Shown here: piece after piece, positions 17,978 through 27,092 of the stretch
How positions within the stretch are numbered: position 1 is the first letter of the stretch
Layout: the number at the start of each line of letters is the position of its first letter
DNA from: Pedobacter cryoconitis
GTDB lineage: Bacteria > Bacteroidota > Bacteroidia > Sphingobacteriales > Sphingobacteriaceae
Length of the DNA stretch: 64,000 nt
Assembly (NCBI RefSeq): GCF_014207135.1
Contig: NZ_JACHCC010000004.1
Location: forward strand, 186,001 to 250,000
Direction: 5' to 3'
Position numbers and translations under genes: made by a program
The notes under the pieces: generated by a model
Seen by the model: the letters and a program-made list of their open reading frames with translations, nothing else
Told to the model about the DNA's origin: nothing
Databases searched by the model: none

Positions 17978-18751
17978 TTGCAAAATAACACTTTTTCAAC
18001 ACTATTTGTTGGTCAAAATCTTATCAAATTATTAGCAGTTGATTCTACCAATAATTTTTTGAAAAGGATGGTGTCAAATTCCGAGCCATTACCCGAAGGA
18101 ACTGTTATTATGGCAGAGAATCAATATGCAGGCCGGGGACAGGTAGGTAGTAAATGGCATGCTGAACCCGGGAAAAACCTTACTTTCAGTATACTTTTAT
18201 CTCCTTCGTTCCTACCGCTTACCGCACAATTTAACTTGAATATGACCATCAGCGTTGCTTTACAAAAAGCATTAGGAGGGATTATGGGGACAGGTTTAGC
18301 GATTAAGTGGCCGAATGATATATATTTCGGACATCAGAAAATAGGTGGGATGCTTTTGGAGAATATCGTGTCAGGAAGCCGTATAAAGGCCTGTATCGTT
18401 GGTGTAGGCTTGAATGTAAACCAGGAAAATTTTGAATCTGAGATACAGCATCGTGCTGGTTCGATCGGCCAAATTTTACATCGTCATGTTGATTTAATAA
18501 CACTTTTAGCAGAGATTTGCAGTCATATAGAAGCAGGGTATTTAAAATTAAAGGCTGGAAATTATACAAACTTACGGCTGGAATATCTGACTTATCTTTA
18601 CCAATACAACGTAAAAGCGTGTTACCGACAAAATGGCGAGATATTTGAAGGGAAAATTGTCGATGTTAGTGAACACGGCTTTCTAAGTTTAGAAACCAGT
18701 CAGGGATTAAAAACGTATAATTTTAAAGAAATAGAATTTATCCGCCCATAA
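17978..18751 (+). CDS. birA: Biotin--[acetyl-CoA-carboxylase] ligase (TTG start)
   Basis: The 257-residue enzyme attaches biotin to the carrier domain of acetyl-CoA carboxylase and similar enzymes. The catalytic domain shows VDSTNNFLK, the biotinyl-AMP loop GRGQVGSKWHAEPGKNLTF, the KWPNDIYF motif and GGMLLE. There is no N-terminal helix-turn-helix, so it is a class I (non-repressor) ligase. The start must be the TTG at 17978: a stop codon lies four codons upstream, the first in-frame ATG (18069) would remove the conserved LLAVDSTNNFLK segment, and the MQNNTFSTLFVGQ start is what the family has. Confidence 0.92.
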   Translation: MQNNTFSTLFVGQNLIKLLAVDSTNNFLKRMVSNSEPLPEGTVIMAENQYAGRGQVGSKWHAEPGKNLTFSILLSPSFLPLTAQFNLNMTISVALQKALGGIMGTGLAIKWPNDIYFGHQKIGGMLLENIVSGSRIKACIVGVGLNVNQENFESEIQHRAGSIGQILHRHVDLITLLAEICSHIEAGYLKLKAGNYTNLRLEYLTYLYQYNVKACYRQNGEIFEGKIVDVSEHGFLSLETSQGLKTYNFKEIEFIRP

Positions 18752-18791
18752 ATAAAAATATCACTCATAAAAATCAATATAATTTATAACC

Positions 18792-19241
18792 ATGAAGAAA
18801 ATAACCTTAGTATTTACATTGTTATTGTTTACTGTTCTTGGAGCTTCTGCTCAGATCGAGACCCCGGTAACCTGGTCTTATGCGCAAAAGAAGATCAGTA
18901 ACACTGAAGCAATAGTCTATCTTAAAGCAACTATTCAGGATGGATGGCATATCTATTCACAAACTGTAAAGCCAGGAGGGCCAGTTAAAACAACCATTAA
19001 ATTTAATCCGTCAAAGGATTTTGTTAAGGTAGGTGCAACTATAGAACCAAAACCACTTACTAAATTTGAAAAGGTTTTTGATATGAATGTTGGCTATTTT
19101 GAAAAGCAAGTGGTTTTTCAGCAAAAAATCAAATTGAATAAGCCGGGTACAATAGTTACCGGAACAATAGAATTTATGGTTTGTGATGCCTCAAAATGCC
19201 TTCCTCCAGATGAAGTAAAGTTCTCGGTTCAGGTTAAGTAG
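18792..19241 (+). CDS. Stand-alone DsbD N-terminal (alpha) domain protein
   Basis: The 149-residue secreted protein has a signal peptide ending at SAQ (residue ~21) and then a single immunoglobulin-like domain of the DsbD_N / DsbC family (PF11412). The pattern WHIYSQTVKPGGPVKTTIKF and FMVCDASKCLPPDEVKF is clear. Two cysteines (CDASKC) are present in the position of the redox pair of DsbD-alpha. In many organisms this domain is fused to the membrane DsbD; here the membrane part is the next gene and lacks it. The two are separated by a terminator and about 200 nt, so they probably have separate promoters. The likely role is to pass reducing equivalents to periplasmic substrates. Confidence 0.85.
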   Translation: MKKITLVFTLLLFTVLGASAQIETPVTWSYAQKKISNTEAIVYLKATIQDGWHIYSQTVKPGGPVKTTIKFNPSKDFVKVGATIEPKPLTKFEKVFDMNVGYFEKQVVFQQKIKLNKPGTIVTGTIEFMVCDASKCLPPDEVKFSVQVK

Positions 19242-19258
19242 ATCAAAATTATACAATA

Positions 19259-19298
19259 AAAAGGGTGATAGCTATCGGGCTGTCACCCTTTTCTATTT
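19259..19298 (+). terminator. Intrinsic terminator after the DsbD-alpha gene
   Basis: AAAAGGGTGA (19259-19268) pairs with TCACCCTTTT (19283-19292), with further pairing inside. A second small hairpin, ATTCCTT-CCG-AAGGAAT, follows at 19301-19317. The rest of the gap to 19444 shows no clear promoter box. Confidence 0.8.
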
Positions 19299-19443
19299 CT
19301 ATTCCTTCCGAAGGAATATGGATGTACAGTAAAATATTGGCTATGCTTTGTCCCAAAACTTTTTAAACAAGAAATTATAAGTAATTTCACGGCCTTATGG
19401 AATCAAATGATCCTTCAGGAGATCAGATAAAAAATAAAAACTA

Positions 19444-21144
19444 ATGAAGAAGTTAATTTTAATGTTTGCTTTGGCTCTGTCAGTGTTTTTGCTGCAATCC
19501 AGTCAAAGTTTTGCCTTTACTCAGAAACAGGATTCAACTGTAGTTAGTGATGATATACAATTTACCGAAATAGGTTCAGCAGCAGACAGTGCTGCAAATG
19601 CTGTCGTAAAAGACAGCGTAAAGAAAGACACGGTCAAAGCGACAGTTGCAGCGAAACCTGTTACCCAGGTGTTGCACCAACAGACAGAAAAGGAAAAAAC
19701 ATTGTGGCAAACCTTTATTCAAGGTCTTCTGGGAGGGTTTATCGCATTTTTAATGCCTTGTATTTTTCCAATGGTGCCACTTACAGTAAGTTATTTTACC
19801 AAAAGAGCAGGTAGTAGGAAAAAAGGAATAGGACAGGCAGTTATTTATGGGATTTCTATTATCGTCATTTACGTTGCCTTTGGATTGCTGATCACTTTAC
19901 TTTTTGGTTCTACAAGACTCAACGAATTAAGTAGTAGTGGCTGGTTTAACTTTTCGTTTTTCATTTTACTGATAGTTTTTGCAGTTTCTTTCTTCGGCGC
20001 TTTTGAAATTACATTGCCAAGCTCTTTTGTCAATAAAATAGATCAGAAGGCAGATGACAGTAAAGGTTTGGGTGGAATATTTTTTATGGCTGCTTCGCTG
20101 GCACTGGTTTCATTTTCCTGTACCGGTCCTATTATAGGAACACTGCTGGTTCAGGCAAGTTCTAAAGGTGAAATCCTTGCTCCGGCAATCGGAATGTTTG
20201 GTTTTGCGCTTGCTTTAGCGCTTCCTTTTACCTTGTCAGCGATATTCCCTGGTTTTCTGAGCAGTATGCCTAAATCAGGTGGCTGGTTAAATAGTGTAAA
20301 GGTTTGTCTTGGCTTTTTAGAGCTTGCCCTGGCATTGAAATTCTTATCTGCGGCAGATCTGGTATGGCACTGGGAGTGGTTTGACAGAGAGATCTTCCTG
20401 GTATTATGGATAGTGATTTTCTTCCTGATGGGAGTTTATATTCTTGGAAAGATTAAGTTTTCACACGACAGTGATCTCCCGTATGTGTCAGTTCCCAGAT
20501 TATTTTTCGCTATATTCTCTTTCTCTTTTGCGATGTACCTGGTTCCTGGATTATGGGGAGCCCCGGTAAATATTTTAAGTGGAATAGCCCCGCCTTTAAA
20601 TACACAGGATTTTATCCTGGGCGGAAATAGTATTGGAAGCCCGCAGGGGTCTGCTGATTTTCCTGCATCAGTAAAATACAATGATGTATTGCATCCGCCA
20701 CATGGGTTTCGTGCTTTTTTTGATCTTGATGAAGGGTTGGCATACGCTAAGAAAGTAAATAAACCAGTGCTGATAGATTTTACCGGGCATGCCTGTGTGA
20801 ATTGCCGCAAAATGGAAGATAAGGTCTGGATAGATCCGCAGGTAGGTCATTTAATTAAAGATGAATATGTGCTGATACAATTATATGTAGATGAGCGCTC
20901 GGTAAAAATGCCGCCGGAAAAAGTACACTATTCTAAGATATTACGGACCACTACCGATGATCTCGGCAGATGGAACGGGGATTTTCAGGCAACTAATTAC
21001 AATTCTAATTCACAACCATTCTATGTATTGGGAGGGCATGACCTGGTTCCTCTTGTTGCCCCTCAGGGAGCAATTTTTGACGCTAAAGAATATGCCGCTT
21101 ACCTGCAGAGCGGTCTTGATAAATTTAAATCATCCAAGAAATAA
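19444..21144 (+). CDS. DsbD-like thiol:disulfide reductase, beta-gamma form
   Basis: A 566-residue inner-membrane protein that carries electrons from cytoplasmic thioredoxin to the periplasm. It has an N-terminal signal/hydrophobic segment and a Lys/Thr/Val-rich linker (residues ~25-85). The transmembrane DsbD domain follows, with its two conserved cysteines in FLMPCIFPMVPLTVSYF and FSCTGPIIG. The C-terminal thioredoxin-like domain carries the active site C451-V-N-C454. The usual N-terminal alpha domain is absent and encoded separately just upstream. The stop codon overlaps the ATG of pfkA by one base (TAATG), so pfkA may be translationally coupled to it. Confidence 0.9.
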   Translation: MKKLILMFALALSVFLLQSSQSFAFTQKQDSTVVSDDIQFTEIGSAADSAANAVVKDSVKKDTVKATVAAKPVTQVLHQQTEKEKTLWQTFIQGLLGGFIAFLMPCIFPMVPLTVSYFTKRAGSRKKGIGQAVIYGISIIVIYVAFGLLITLLFGSTRLNELSSSGWFNFSFFILLIVFAVSFFGAFEITLPSSFVNKIDQKADDSKGLGGIFFMAASLALVSFSCTGPIIGTLLVQASSKGEILAPAIGMFGFALALALPFTLSAIFPGFLSSMPKSGGWLNSVKVCLGFLELALALKFLSAADLVWHWEWFDREIFLVLWIVIFFLMGVYILGKIKFSHDSDLPYVSVPRLFFAIFSFSFAMYLVPGLWGAPVNILSGIAPPLNTQDFILGGNSIGSPQGSADFPASVKYNDVLHPPHGFRAFFDLDEGLAYAKKVNKPVLIDFTGHACVNCRKMEDKVWIDPQVGHLIKDEYVLIQLYVDERSVKMPPEKVHYSKILRTTTDDLGRWNGDFQATNYNSNSQPFYVLGGHDLVPLVAPQGAIFDAKEYAAYLQSGLDKFKSSKK

Positions 21145-22127
21145 TGAATAAAATTAAAAACATAGCTGTATTAACATCAGGGGGAGACGCACCGGGGATG
21201 AATGCTGCCATAAGGGCAGTGGTCAGAGCTGGTATATATTATGATTTAAATGTTTCAGGAGTACTTAGAGGATACGAAGGATTAATAAATGGAGATTTTA
21301 TTCCAATGGACCGCAAGTCCGTGGCAAATATTATCCAGCGGGGCGGAACTATTCTTAAAACTGCCAGGAGTGATGATTTCCGGACTAAAGAAGGTCGGAA
21401 ACTAGCTTATGATCAGTTAAAGAAGCATAATATGGATGCAATGATCGTTATTGGTGGTGACGGAACCTTTACAGGGGCTAATTTATTTACCAGTGAATTT
21501 GATTTTCCTGTGATTGGTCTGCCAGGTACAATTGATAATGATCTGGCGGGTACGGATTTTACAATTGGTTACGATACTGCTATTAATACCGTTGTAAATG
21601 CAATTGATAAAATCAGGGATACAGCTGAATCACATGACAGGTTATTTATCGTAGAGGTCATGGGCCGGGATTCTGGGTTAATCGCTTTAAGAAGTGGTAT
21701 TGGCGTAGGAGCTGAGGCAATTATGATTCCTGAAGCCAATATGGGTGTGGAGGGATTAATCAAACGATTAGAGTATGGCCGTAAGGATAAGGCTTCTAAA
21801 ATCATCATCGTTGCTGAGGGGGATGAAGTTGGTGGTGCTTTTAATGTAGGTGAAGTTCTGAAGGAGAATTTCCCGAACTATGATATCAGGGTTTCTGTTT
21901 TAGGCCACATTCAAAGAGGTGGAAAACCAAGCTGTATGGACAGAGTTCTGGCCAGTCGTTTTGGAGTGGCGGCAGTTGAAGGTTTACTGGAAGGAAGATC
22001 GGGAGGTATGGTTGGTCAGATTAATAAAGAAATCCTGTTCACCCCTTTTGATCATGCGATTAAACATATTGATGCAGTGGAAGTGAGTCCTGCATGGATG
22101 AAATTAGTAGAGATATTGTCACTATAA
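21144..22127 (+). CDS. pfkA: ATP-dependent 6-phosphofructokinase
   Basis: The 327-residue glycolytic enzyme phosphorylates fructose 6-phosphate to the 1,6-bisphosphate. Landmarks are the ATP loop TSGGDAPGMNAAIRA, GGDGTFTGA, the catalytic segment GLPGTIDNDLAGTD, MGRDSGLIAL, and LGHIQRGGKPSCMDRVLA. A Gly after GGDG (GGDGT) is characteristic of ATP-dependent and not pyrophosphate-dependent enzymes. Length and motif order match PfkA. It overlaps the preceding DsbD gene by one base, an unusual operon partner. Confidence 0.96.
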   Translation: MNKIKNIAVLTSGGDAPGMNAAIRAVVRAGIYYDLNVSGVLRGYEGLINGDFIPMDRKSVANIIQRGGTILKTARSDDFRTKEGRKLAYDQLKKHNMDAMIVIGGDGTFTGANLFTSEFDFPVIGLPGTIDNDLAGTDFTIGYDTAINTVVNAIDKIRDTAESHDRLFIVEVMGRDSGLIALRSGIGVGAEAIMIPEANMGVEGLIKRLEYGRKDKASKIIIVAEGDEVGGAFNVGEVLKENFPNYDIRVSVLGHIQRGGKPSCMDRVLASRFGVAAVEGLLEGRSGGMVGQINKEILFTPFDHAIKHIDAVEVSPAWMKLVEILSL

Positions 22128-22157
22128 GGGACAGTAGGAATTAAAAATTGCTGCATC

Positions 22158-22188
22158 TTGCTAATCATTAGTATTTTACTTACTTTTG
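22158..22188 (+). promoter_or_regulatory. Promoter of the rpsP ribosomal-protein operon
   Basis: TTG at 22158-22160 is followed after 20 nt by a perfect -7 box TACTTTTG at 22181-22188. Transcription would start near 22193, giving a leader of about 50 nt before rpsP, containing a weak GCT/AGC hairpin. Confidence 0.75.
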
Positions 22189-22245
22189 CATCCCCGCTAG
22201 CATGAAGCTCCGGGAACTATGTTGAATACATAAACTTATAAAGAA

Positions 22246-22800
22246 ATGGCAACTAAAATCAGATTGCAAAGATTCGGTAAAAAGAGCAAACCTTTTTTCC
22301 ACGTAGTGGTAGCAGATTCACGTGCACCGAGAGATGGTAAATTCATTGAGCGTTTAGGTTCATATAACCCAAACACCAATCCTGCAACCATCGAAATTAA
22401 TTTCGAAAAAGCATTAGACTGGGTAAACAAAGGTGCTGAGCCTACGGATACTTGCCGTACTATTTTATCTCACAAAGGTATTTTGTACAAAAAACACTTA
22501 CAAGGTGGTGTTAAAAAAGGCGCTTTAACTGAAGAACAGGCAGATGCTAAATTTGCTGAATGGCTTTCAGCTAAAGACAGTAAAATCGAAGGCAAAAAAG
22601 ACAGCTTAACTAAATCTAAAGATGAAGTTAAAAAAACTGCTCTTGCTGCTGAAGCTAAGAAAAACGCAGACCGTGCTGCTGCTATCGCATTGAAAAATGC
22701 TCCGGTAGTAGAAGAAGTTGTTGAAGAAGAAGCTCCTGTAGCTGAAGCTGCAACTGAAGAAGCTCCTGCGACAGAAGAAACAAAAGAAGAAGAAGCATAG
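22246..22800 (+). CDS. rpsP: 30S ribosomal protein S16 with C-terminal extension
   Basis: The first ~80 residues are canonical S16: [40 protein letters not shown] and [16 protein letters not shown]16 assembles early into the 30S body. The total of 184 residues is about twice the classical length. The extra part is a Lys/Ala-rich helix (about 105-150) followed by an Ala/Glu/Pro tail rich in [13 protein letters not shown]. Such extensions are typical of Bacteroidota S16 proteins. Codon usage is biased, as expected for a highly expressed gene. It heads the rpsP-rimM-trmD cluster, but a terminator separates it from rimM. Confidence 0.96.
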   Translation: MATKIRLQRFGKKSKPFFHVVVADSRAPRDGKFIERLGSYNPNTNPATIEINFEKALDWVNKGAEPTDTCRTILSHKGILYKKHLQGGVKKGALTEEQADAKFAEWLSAKDSKIEGKKDSLTKSKDEVKKTALAAEAKKNADRAAAIALKNAPVVEEVVEEEAPVAEAATEEAPATEETKEEEA

Positions 22801-22820
22801 TAATTTGTAATTCTTAATTA

Positions 22821-22862
22821 TAGCGAAGAATCCTTCACCAGAAGGTTTTCTTCGCTATTTTT
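22821..22862 (+). terminator. Terminator/attenuator between rpsP and rimM
   Basis: TAGCGAAGAA (22821-22830) pairs with TTCTTCGCTA (22848-22857), with CCTT/AAGG inside, followed by a T-rich run. It probably lowers rimM-trmD expression relative to rpsP. Confidence 0.88.
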
Positions 22863-22889
22863 ATTTAATGTAAACTGATTTAGATTTTA

Positions 22890-23417
22890 ATGACGCACGA
22901 AGAGGCTTTTTATATAGGGTATTTTACCAAAACAAAAGGATTAAAGGGGGAGATTCAGCTGTATTTTGAATACGATGAACCAGGGTTGCTAGACCTTGAT
23001 GTTATATTTGCTGACATGAATGGTAAGATGGTTCCTTTTTTTGTGTCGGCCTGTAAAATGCAACCGAATAATACCGGAAATATTTATCTCGATGATATCG
23101 ATCATATTGATAAGGCTCAGCAGCTATTGAAAAAAAAGATCTATCTCCCGTTAAGTAAAATGCCTGACCGGGATGATGAAGATTTTCACTATAATGATCT
23201 GAAGGGATTTATAGTATCTGACGAGACCCATGGTGAACTGGGAGAGATTCTGGAGGTTAATGAATACCCTCAGCAGTTCGTTGCTACTGTTTTATATCAG
23301 GAAAAAGAGATCATGTTTCCATTAAATGACGATATGATTGTAGAGATCGATGAAGATGCAGGTACATTGCTGGTTGATCTTCCTGATGGATTACTTGATA
23401 TTTATCTGTCTAATTAA
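22890..23417 (+). CDS. rimM: Ribosome maturation factor RimM
   Basis: The 175-residue protein matches RimM, which assists maturation of the 30S head (16S rRNA 3' domain and S19). The N-terminal RimM domain shows [19 protein letters not shown]. The PRC-barrel begins near [20 protein letters not shown] and ends PDGLLDIYL. It lies between rpsP and trmD, its usual place, 11 nt before trmD. Confidence 0.93.
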   Translation: MTHEEAFYIGYFTKTKGLKGEIQLYFEYDEPGLLDLDVIFADMNGKMVPFFVSACKMQPNNTGNIYLDDIDHIDKAQQLLKKKIYLPLSKMPDRDDEDFHYNDLKGFIVSDETHGELGEILEVNEYPQQFVATVLYQEKEIMFPLNDDMIVEIDEDAGTLLVDLPDGLLDIYLSN

Positions 23418-23428
23418 AATTTATCTCT

Positions 23429-24106
23429 ATGCGTTTCGATATCATTACCGTATTACCTGATCTGTTGCAAAGCCCTTTTGCACACTCTATTTTGCAGCGT
23501 GCACAAACCAAAGGAATTGCTGAAATAGTGGTTCATAGTCTGAGAGATTATTCTACAAATAAACAACGGAGCGTTGACGATTATCCATACGGAGGAGGTA
23601 GTGGTATGGTGATGTCAATCGAGCCCTTTGCGCGTTGTATAGAGGCGTTAAAAGAGCAAAGAACTTACGAAGAGATTATCTTTATGACTCCTGATGGGTT
23701 GACACTTAATCAGACAATGGCCAATGAGCTGTCGGGCGTAAAAAATGTAATTATTTTATGCGGTCACTATAAGGGAATTGATCAGCGGATCAGAGATATT
23801 TATGTGACCAGAGAGATCTCCATTGGTGATTACGTATTATCGGGTGGAGAATTGCCTGCTGCAGTCCTGGTGGATGCTATAGTGCGGTTGATACCGGGCG
23901 TATTGAATGATGAGACATCAGCCTTATCCGATAGTTTCCAGGGAGGTTTACTGGATGCTCCATTGTATACCCGTCCTGCTGATTATAAAGGGCATCAGGT
24001 GCCTGAAATCCTGTTGAGCGGACACGAGGCAAAGATTAACGACTGGAGGCATGAGCAGGCTTTGGCGCGTACTCAGCGGCTTCGTCCTGATTTGCTGGAG
24101 GACTAA
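23429..24106 (+). CDS. trmD: tRNA (guanine37-N1)-methyltransferase TrmD
   Basis: The 225-residue SPOUT methyltransferase makes m1G37 in tRNAs. The trefoil-knot motifs are [11 protein letters not shown] and [20 protein letters not shown]. The N-terminus [13 protein letters not shown] and [11 protein letters not shown] are equally characteristic. The C-terminal helical domain ([18 protein letters not shown]) is complete. It follows rimM by 11 nt and is probably cotranscribed with it. Confidence 0.96.
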   Translation: MRFDIITVLPDLLQSPFAHSILQRAQTKGIAEIVVHSLRDYSTNKQRSVDDYPYGGGSGMVMSIEPFARCIEALKEQRTYEEIIFMTPDGLTLNQTMANELSGVKNVIILCGHYKGIDQRIRDIYVTREISIGDYVLSGGELPAAVLVDAIVRLIPGVLNDETSALSDSFQGGLLDAPLYTRPADYKGHQVPEILLSGHEAKINDWRHEQALARTQRLRPDLLED

Positions 24107-24213
24107 TACAGTTCAATAGCTTCATGCTTTATAAACTCTTTTATTTCTTAAACAAGTAATTTATTTTACCTGTTCTTTATTTATAAATGAAATTATTTAT
24201 ATATTTACGAAAT

Positions 24214-24240
24214 ATTTCCCGGCTCATAGCAATGGGAAAT
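24214..24240 (+). other. Inverted repeat in the leader of the 90-residue gene
   Basis: ATTTCCC (24214-24220) and GGGAAAT (24234-24240) form a 7-bp stem 30 nt before the start at 24271. No U-tract follows. It could be an operator or a leader hairpin. Confidence 0.35.
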
Positions 24241-24270
24241 GGCTTGATGGTATAAATAATTTCAACAAAA

Positions 24271-24543
24271 ATGAGTGAAAGTACAGATAAGTATAAGATC
24301 AATTATTTTTTAGACAAACTCACAGTCAAGGAGTATAAGTTTGCGATGAAGATGATTCCCAAAATGTTGGACATTTCGATGAATACATTTCATAATTATC
24401 GCAGAATAAAGATCGGGCAACCACAGGACATACCCTATGAGAAAGTCAAGTTGATGGAAATTTTATTTGATACAGAAAGCGGAGCGCTTGAAAATGTTAA
24501 AATGAATGGAAAAAGCCTTGTACAATTGCTTAAAGGGCAGTGA
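24271..24543 (+). CDS. Unknown 90-residue protein, possible DNA-binding fold
   Basis: I do not recognise a named family. The protein is small, basic and mostly helical. The segment FAMKMIPKMLDISMNTFHNYRRIKIGQP reads like a helix-turn-helix in which residues after MLDISMNTF would form the recognition helix. The N-terminal KINYFLDKLTVKEYKF and C-terminal GKSLVQLL are further helices. It has its own leader and sits between trmD and rplS, where many bacteria have nothing. Coding is supported by normal codon usage and the clean gene boundaries. A regulator of the neighbouring ribosomal genes is possible but speculative. Confidence 0.6.
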   Translation: MSESTDKYKINYFLDKLTVKEYKFAMKMIPKMLDISMNTFHNYRRIKIGQPQDIPYEKVKLMEILFDTESGALENVKMNGKSLVQLLKGQ

Positions 24544-24559
24544 CATGACTATTTTTATA

Positions 24560-24611
24560 AACATTCTAAAATAAAACGGATCGAATTATTGTGGATTTCG
24601 TAAAGAATGTT
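24560..24611 (+). other. Inverted repeat upstream of rplS
   Basis: AACATTCT (24560-24567) is perfectly complementary to AGAATGTT (24604-24611) around a 36-nt interior that has a weaker CGAA/TTCG pairing. It lies in the 164-nt gap before rplS. A T-tract is lacking, so its role as a terminator is doubtful. Confidence 0.3.
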
Positions 24612-24707
24612 GAAAAAAATCAGGAATCACTTTTTTTTATAAAATAAAATTCCTAATATTGCAGTCCGATTTTAAACAACAAAAAGTCGGCTTAATAGCT
24701 TAAAATC

Positions 24708-25055
24708 ATGGATTTAGTAAAATTTGTTGAAGAGCAGGTAATCGCAAAGAACGAGTTTCCTGCATTCAAATCAGGAGATACAGTGAGTGTTCACTATAAA
24801 ATTCGCGAAGGTAATAAAGAACGTGTTCAAATTTACCAAGGTGTAGTCTTACAACGTAACAGCGTAGGTGCTAATGAGACGTTTACTGTTCGTAAAATGT
24901 CTAATGGAGTTGGTGTAGAGCGTATCTTCCCAATCAATTCTCCAAACATCGCTAAAATTGAAGTTAACAGTCACGGTAAAGTGCGTAGAGCTAAGTTGTT
25001 CTATCTTCGTGAACTGACTGGTAAAGCAGCTCGTATCAAGTCTAAGAGAGTTTAA
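24708..25055 (+). CDS. rplS: 50S ribosomal protein L19
   Basis: The 115-residue protein is standard L19, located at the 30S-50S interface. Visible motifs are [40 protein letters not shown], and the C-terminal [19 protein letters not shown]. Closing the rpsP-rimM-trmD-rplS group, it is nevertheless likely to have its own promoter, since the -7-like TAATATTG lies at 24654-24661 (one mismatch). A strong terminator follows. Confidence 0.97.
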   Translation: MDLVKFVEEQVIAKNEFPAFKSGDTVSVHYKIREGNKERVQIYQGVVLQRNSVGANETFTVRKMSNGVGVERIFPINSPNIAKIEVNSHGKVRRAKLFYLRELTGKAARIKSKRV

Positions 25056-25076
25056 TTCTCTGAAAAAACATATAGG

Positions 25077-25105
25077 CCTTCCCGATTCTGTCGGGGAGGT
25101 TTTTT
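25077..25105 (+). terminator. Intrinsic terminator after rplS
   Basis: CCTTCCCGA (25077-25085) pairs with TCGGGGAGG (25091-25099) through one G-U pair, followed immediately by six T residues. Confidence 0.92.
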
Positions 25106-25204
25106 AGTTTATCCCGGGCTCAATGATATGCTAAATCACTTAATATTATAGCATTATCCCAGTATTAATATTGCTCATAATTTGGTTTCTTTAACGGAAC
25201 CAAA

Positions 25205-27091
25205 ATGAAAATTGTGAGAAAATATTTATTTTTACTACTTAGCCTCTATGGTATTCAACAAGGAGTAGCCCAGGAGATTAATTTACTCCCTCAGCCTGTA
25301 TCATTACACCAGCAGGCAGGTGTTTTTATCCTCAGTCCCCAGGTCACCATTGTTTATCAGAGAGATAAATCAGAACTAAGAGATATTGCGCTTAGTTTGC
25401 AGCAAAGGATTGCCAGGCCGACCGGAATGCAGTTATCCCTGCGATACAGCAAGGATAATAAGATATCCAGATATATTCTGCTAAAACTTAACGATCAGGC
25501 CGATTCCCGGCTTGGAAAAGAAGGTTATACCTTGAACGTCACAAATCAGGAAGTTAGTCTTTCTGCTAATGAGCCGGCAGGATTGTTTTATGGGATGCAG
25601 ACACTGATGCAGTTATTACCTGCAGCTATAGAATCAAAGACTATAGCCAAAGAGCTTAAATGGAGTCTGCCCTGTGTGACGATTCTCGATTATCCGCGTT
25701 TTGGCTGGAGAGGACTGATGCTTGATGTCAGTCGTCATTTCTTCCCGAAAGAAGATGTAAAGCGGTACATCGATCAAATGGCAAAGTATAAATTTAATGT
25801 ATTTCACTGGCACCTGACTGATGATCAGGGGTGGCGTATAGAAATAAAGAGCTTTCCGAAGCTGACCAGCACAGGCGCCTGGCGTGTTCCGCGTACGGGT
25901 ACCTGGTGGCAGTTTGATGAACCACAACCAGGAGAGCCGGCAACCGACGGAGGGTATTACACGCAGGAAGATATCAGGGAAGTTGTGCAATATGCACAGG
26001 ACCGTCACATTATGATTATTCCTGAAATTGATGTCCCGGGACATAGTATGGCGGCATTGGCTGCTTACCCAGAGTATTCCTGTACCGGAGGGCCGTTCAA
26101 TGTAAATCCCGGGAGTAAGTTCCAGGGCGAAAACTCGCTGTGCGCGGGAAATGATTCTACATTTGTTTTTTTAGATAAGGTGATTGGTGAAGTTGCAGAC
26201 TTATTCCCTTCTCCTTATATCCATATGGGGGGTGACGAGTGCAATAAAGCTTTCTGGAAGAAGTGTCCGAAATGCCAGCAGAGAATGCTGACCGAAAAAT
26301 TAAATTCGGCAGAGGAGCTCCAAAGTTATTTTGTCAGGCGTGTAGAGCAAATCATTCTGTCTAAGGGAAAGAAATTAATTGGATGGGACGAGATATTAGA
26401 AGGCGGTCTGGCTCCGTCTGCGACAGTGATGAGCTGGAGAGGTATGGAAGGAGGCATTACGGCAGCGAAAGCCGGACACCAGATTATTATGACCCCAACA
26501 CAGTATTGTTATCTTGATCTTTATCAGGGTGACCCGGTTACTGAGCCGGAGACGTATTCTATGCTGCGTTTGAAGACATGTTATGAATTTGATCCTGTAC
26601 CAGAAGGGATTGATGCAGCATTGGTTCTTGGAGGGCAAGGAAATTTGTGGACAGAATCTGTACCTACGTTACGCCATGCTGAATATATGACCTGGCCACG
26701 TAGTTTTGCGCTGGCGGAAGTTTTCTGGTCTCCAAAAGAAATGAGAGACTGGCCAGGGTTTGTCAAAAGAGCGGAAGCGCAAACCAGGCGATATGACGCC
26801 GCCAGGGTGAACTACGCTACTAGTTTGTATGATCCGGCTTTTAAGGCTGTTCAGGAGACGGAAAACGGGCTGCTGATTACCCTCAGTACTGAAGTACCTG
26901 GATTGATAACCTATTATACTTTTGATAATACCAGGCCGGATAATTTTTCTGCAAAATATGAACAGCCGCTACATGTTCCTAAAAATGCGAGAAACCTCAA
27001 AGTCATTACTTACAGGAATGGAGAGTTGGTAGGGCATGAAATTAGTATGCCAATTGCCGAATTGCTTAAAAGAGCCGGGGAAAAGAAATAA
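25205..27091 (+). CDS. Secreted beta-N-acetylhexosaminidase (GH20)
   Basis: The 628-residue enzyme has a signal peptide ending at GVAQ (about residue 23). A GH20b N-terminal domain (about 25-155) comes first, then the catalytic GH20 barrel with FGWRGLMLDVSRHFFPKEDV, FHWHLTDDQGWRIEIK and the catalytic Asp344-Glu345 pair in HMGGDECNKAFW. A C-terminal chitobiase-like fold (ITYYTFDNTRPD) ends the protein. It removes terminal GlcNAc/GalNAc from chitin oligomers, glycans or muropeptides by substrate-assisted catalysis. It is monocistronic: a terminator precedes it and a 24-bp stem closes it. The substrate in vivo is not deducible. Confidence 0.94.
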   Translation: MKIVRKYLFLLLSLYGIQQGVAQEINLLPQPVSLHQQAGVFILSPQVTIVYQRDKSELRDIALSLQQRIARPTGMQLSLRYSKDNKISRYILLKLNDQADSRLGKEGYTLNVTNQEVSLSANEPAGLFYGMQTLMQLLPAAIESKTIAKELKWSLPCVTILDYPRFGWRGLMLDVSRHFFPKEDVKRYIDQMAKYKFNVFHWHLTDDQGWRIEIKSFPKLTSTGAWRVPRTGTWWQFDEPQPGEPATDGGYYTQEDIREVVQYAQDRHIMIIPEIDVPGHSMAALAAYPEYSCTGGPFNVNPGSKFQGENSLCAGNDSTFVFLDKVIGEVADLFPSPYIHMGGDECNKAFWKKCPKCQQRMLTEKLNSAEELQSYFVRRVEQIILSKGKKLIGWDEILEGGLAPSATVMSWRGMEGGITAAKAGHQIIMTPTQYCYLDLYQGDPVTEPETYSMLRLKTCYEFDPVPEGIDAALVLGGQGNLWTESVPTLRHAEYMTWPRSFALAEVFWSPKEMRDWPGFVKRAEAQTRRYDAARVNYATSLYDPAFKAVQETENGLLITLSTEVPGLITYYTFDNTRPDNFSAKYEQPLHVPKNARNLKVITYRNGELVGHEISMPIAELLKRAGEKK

Positions 27092-27092
27092 A

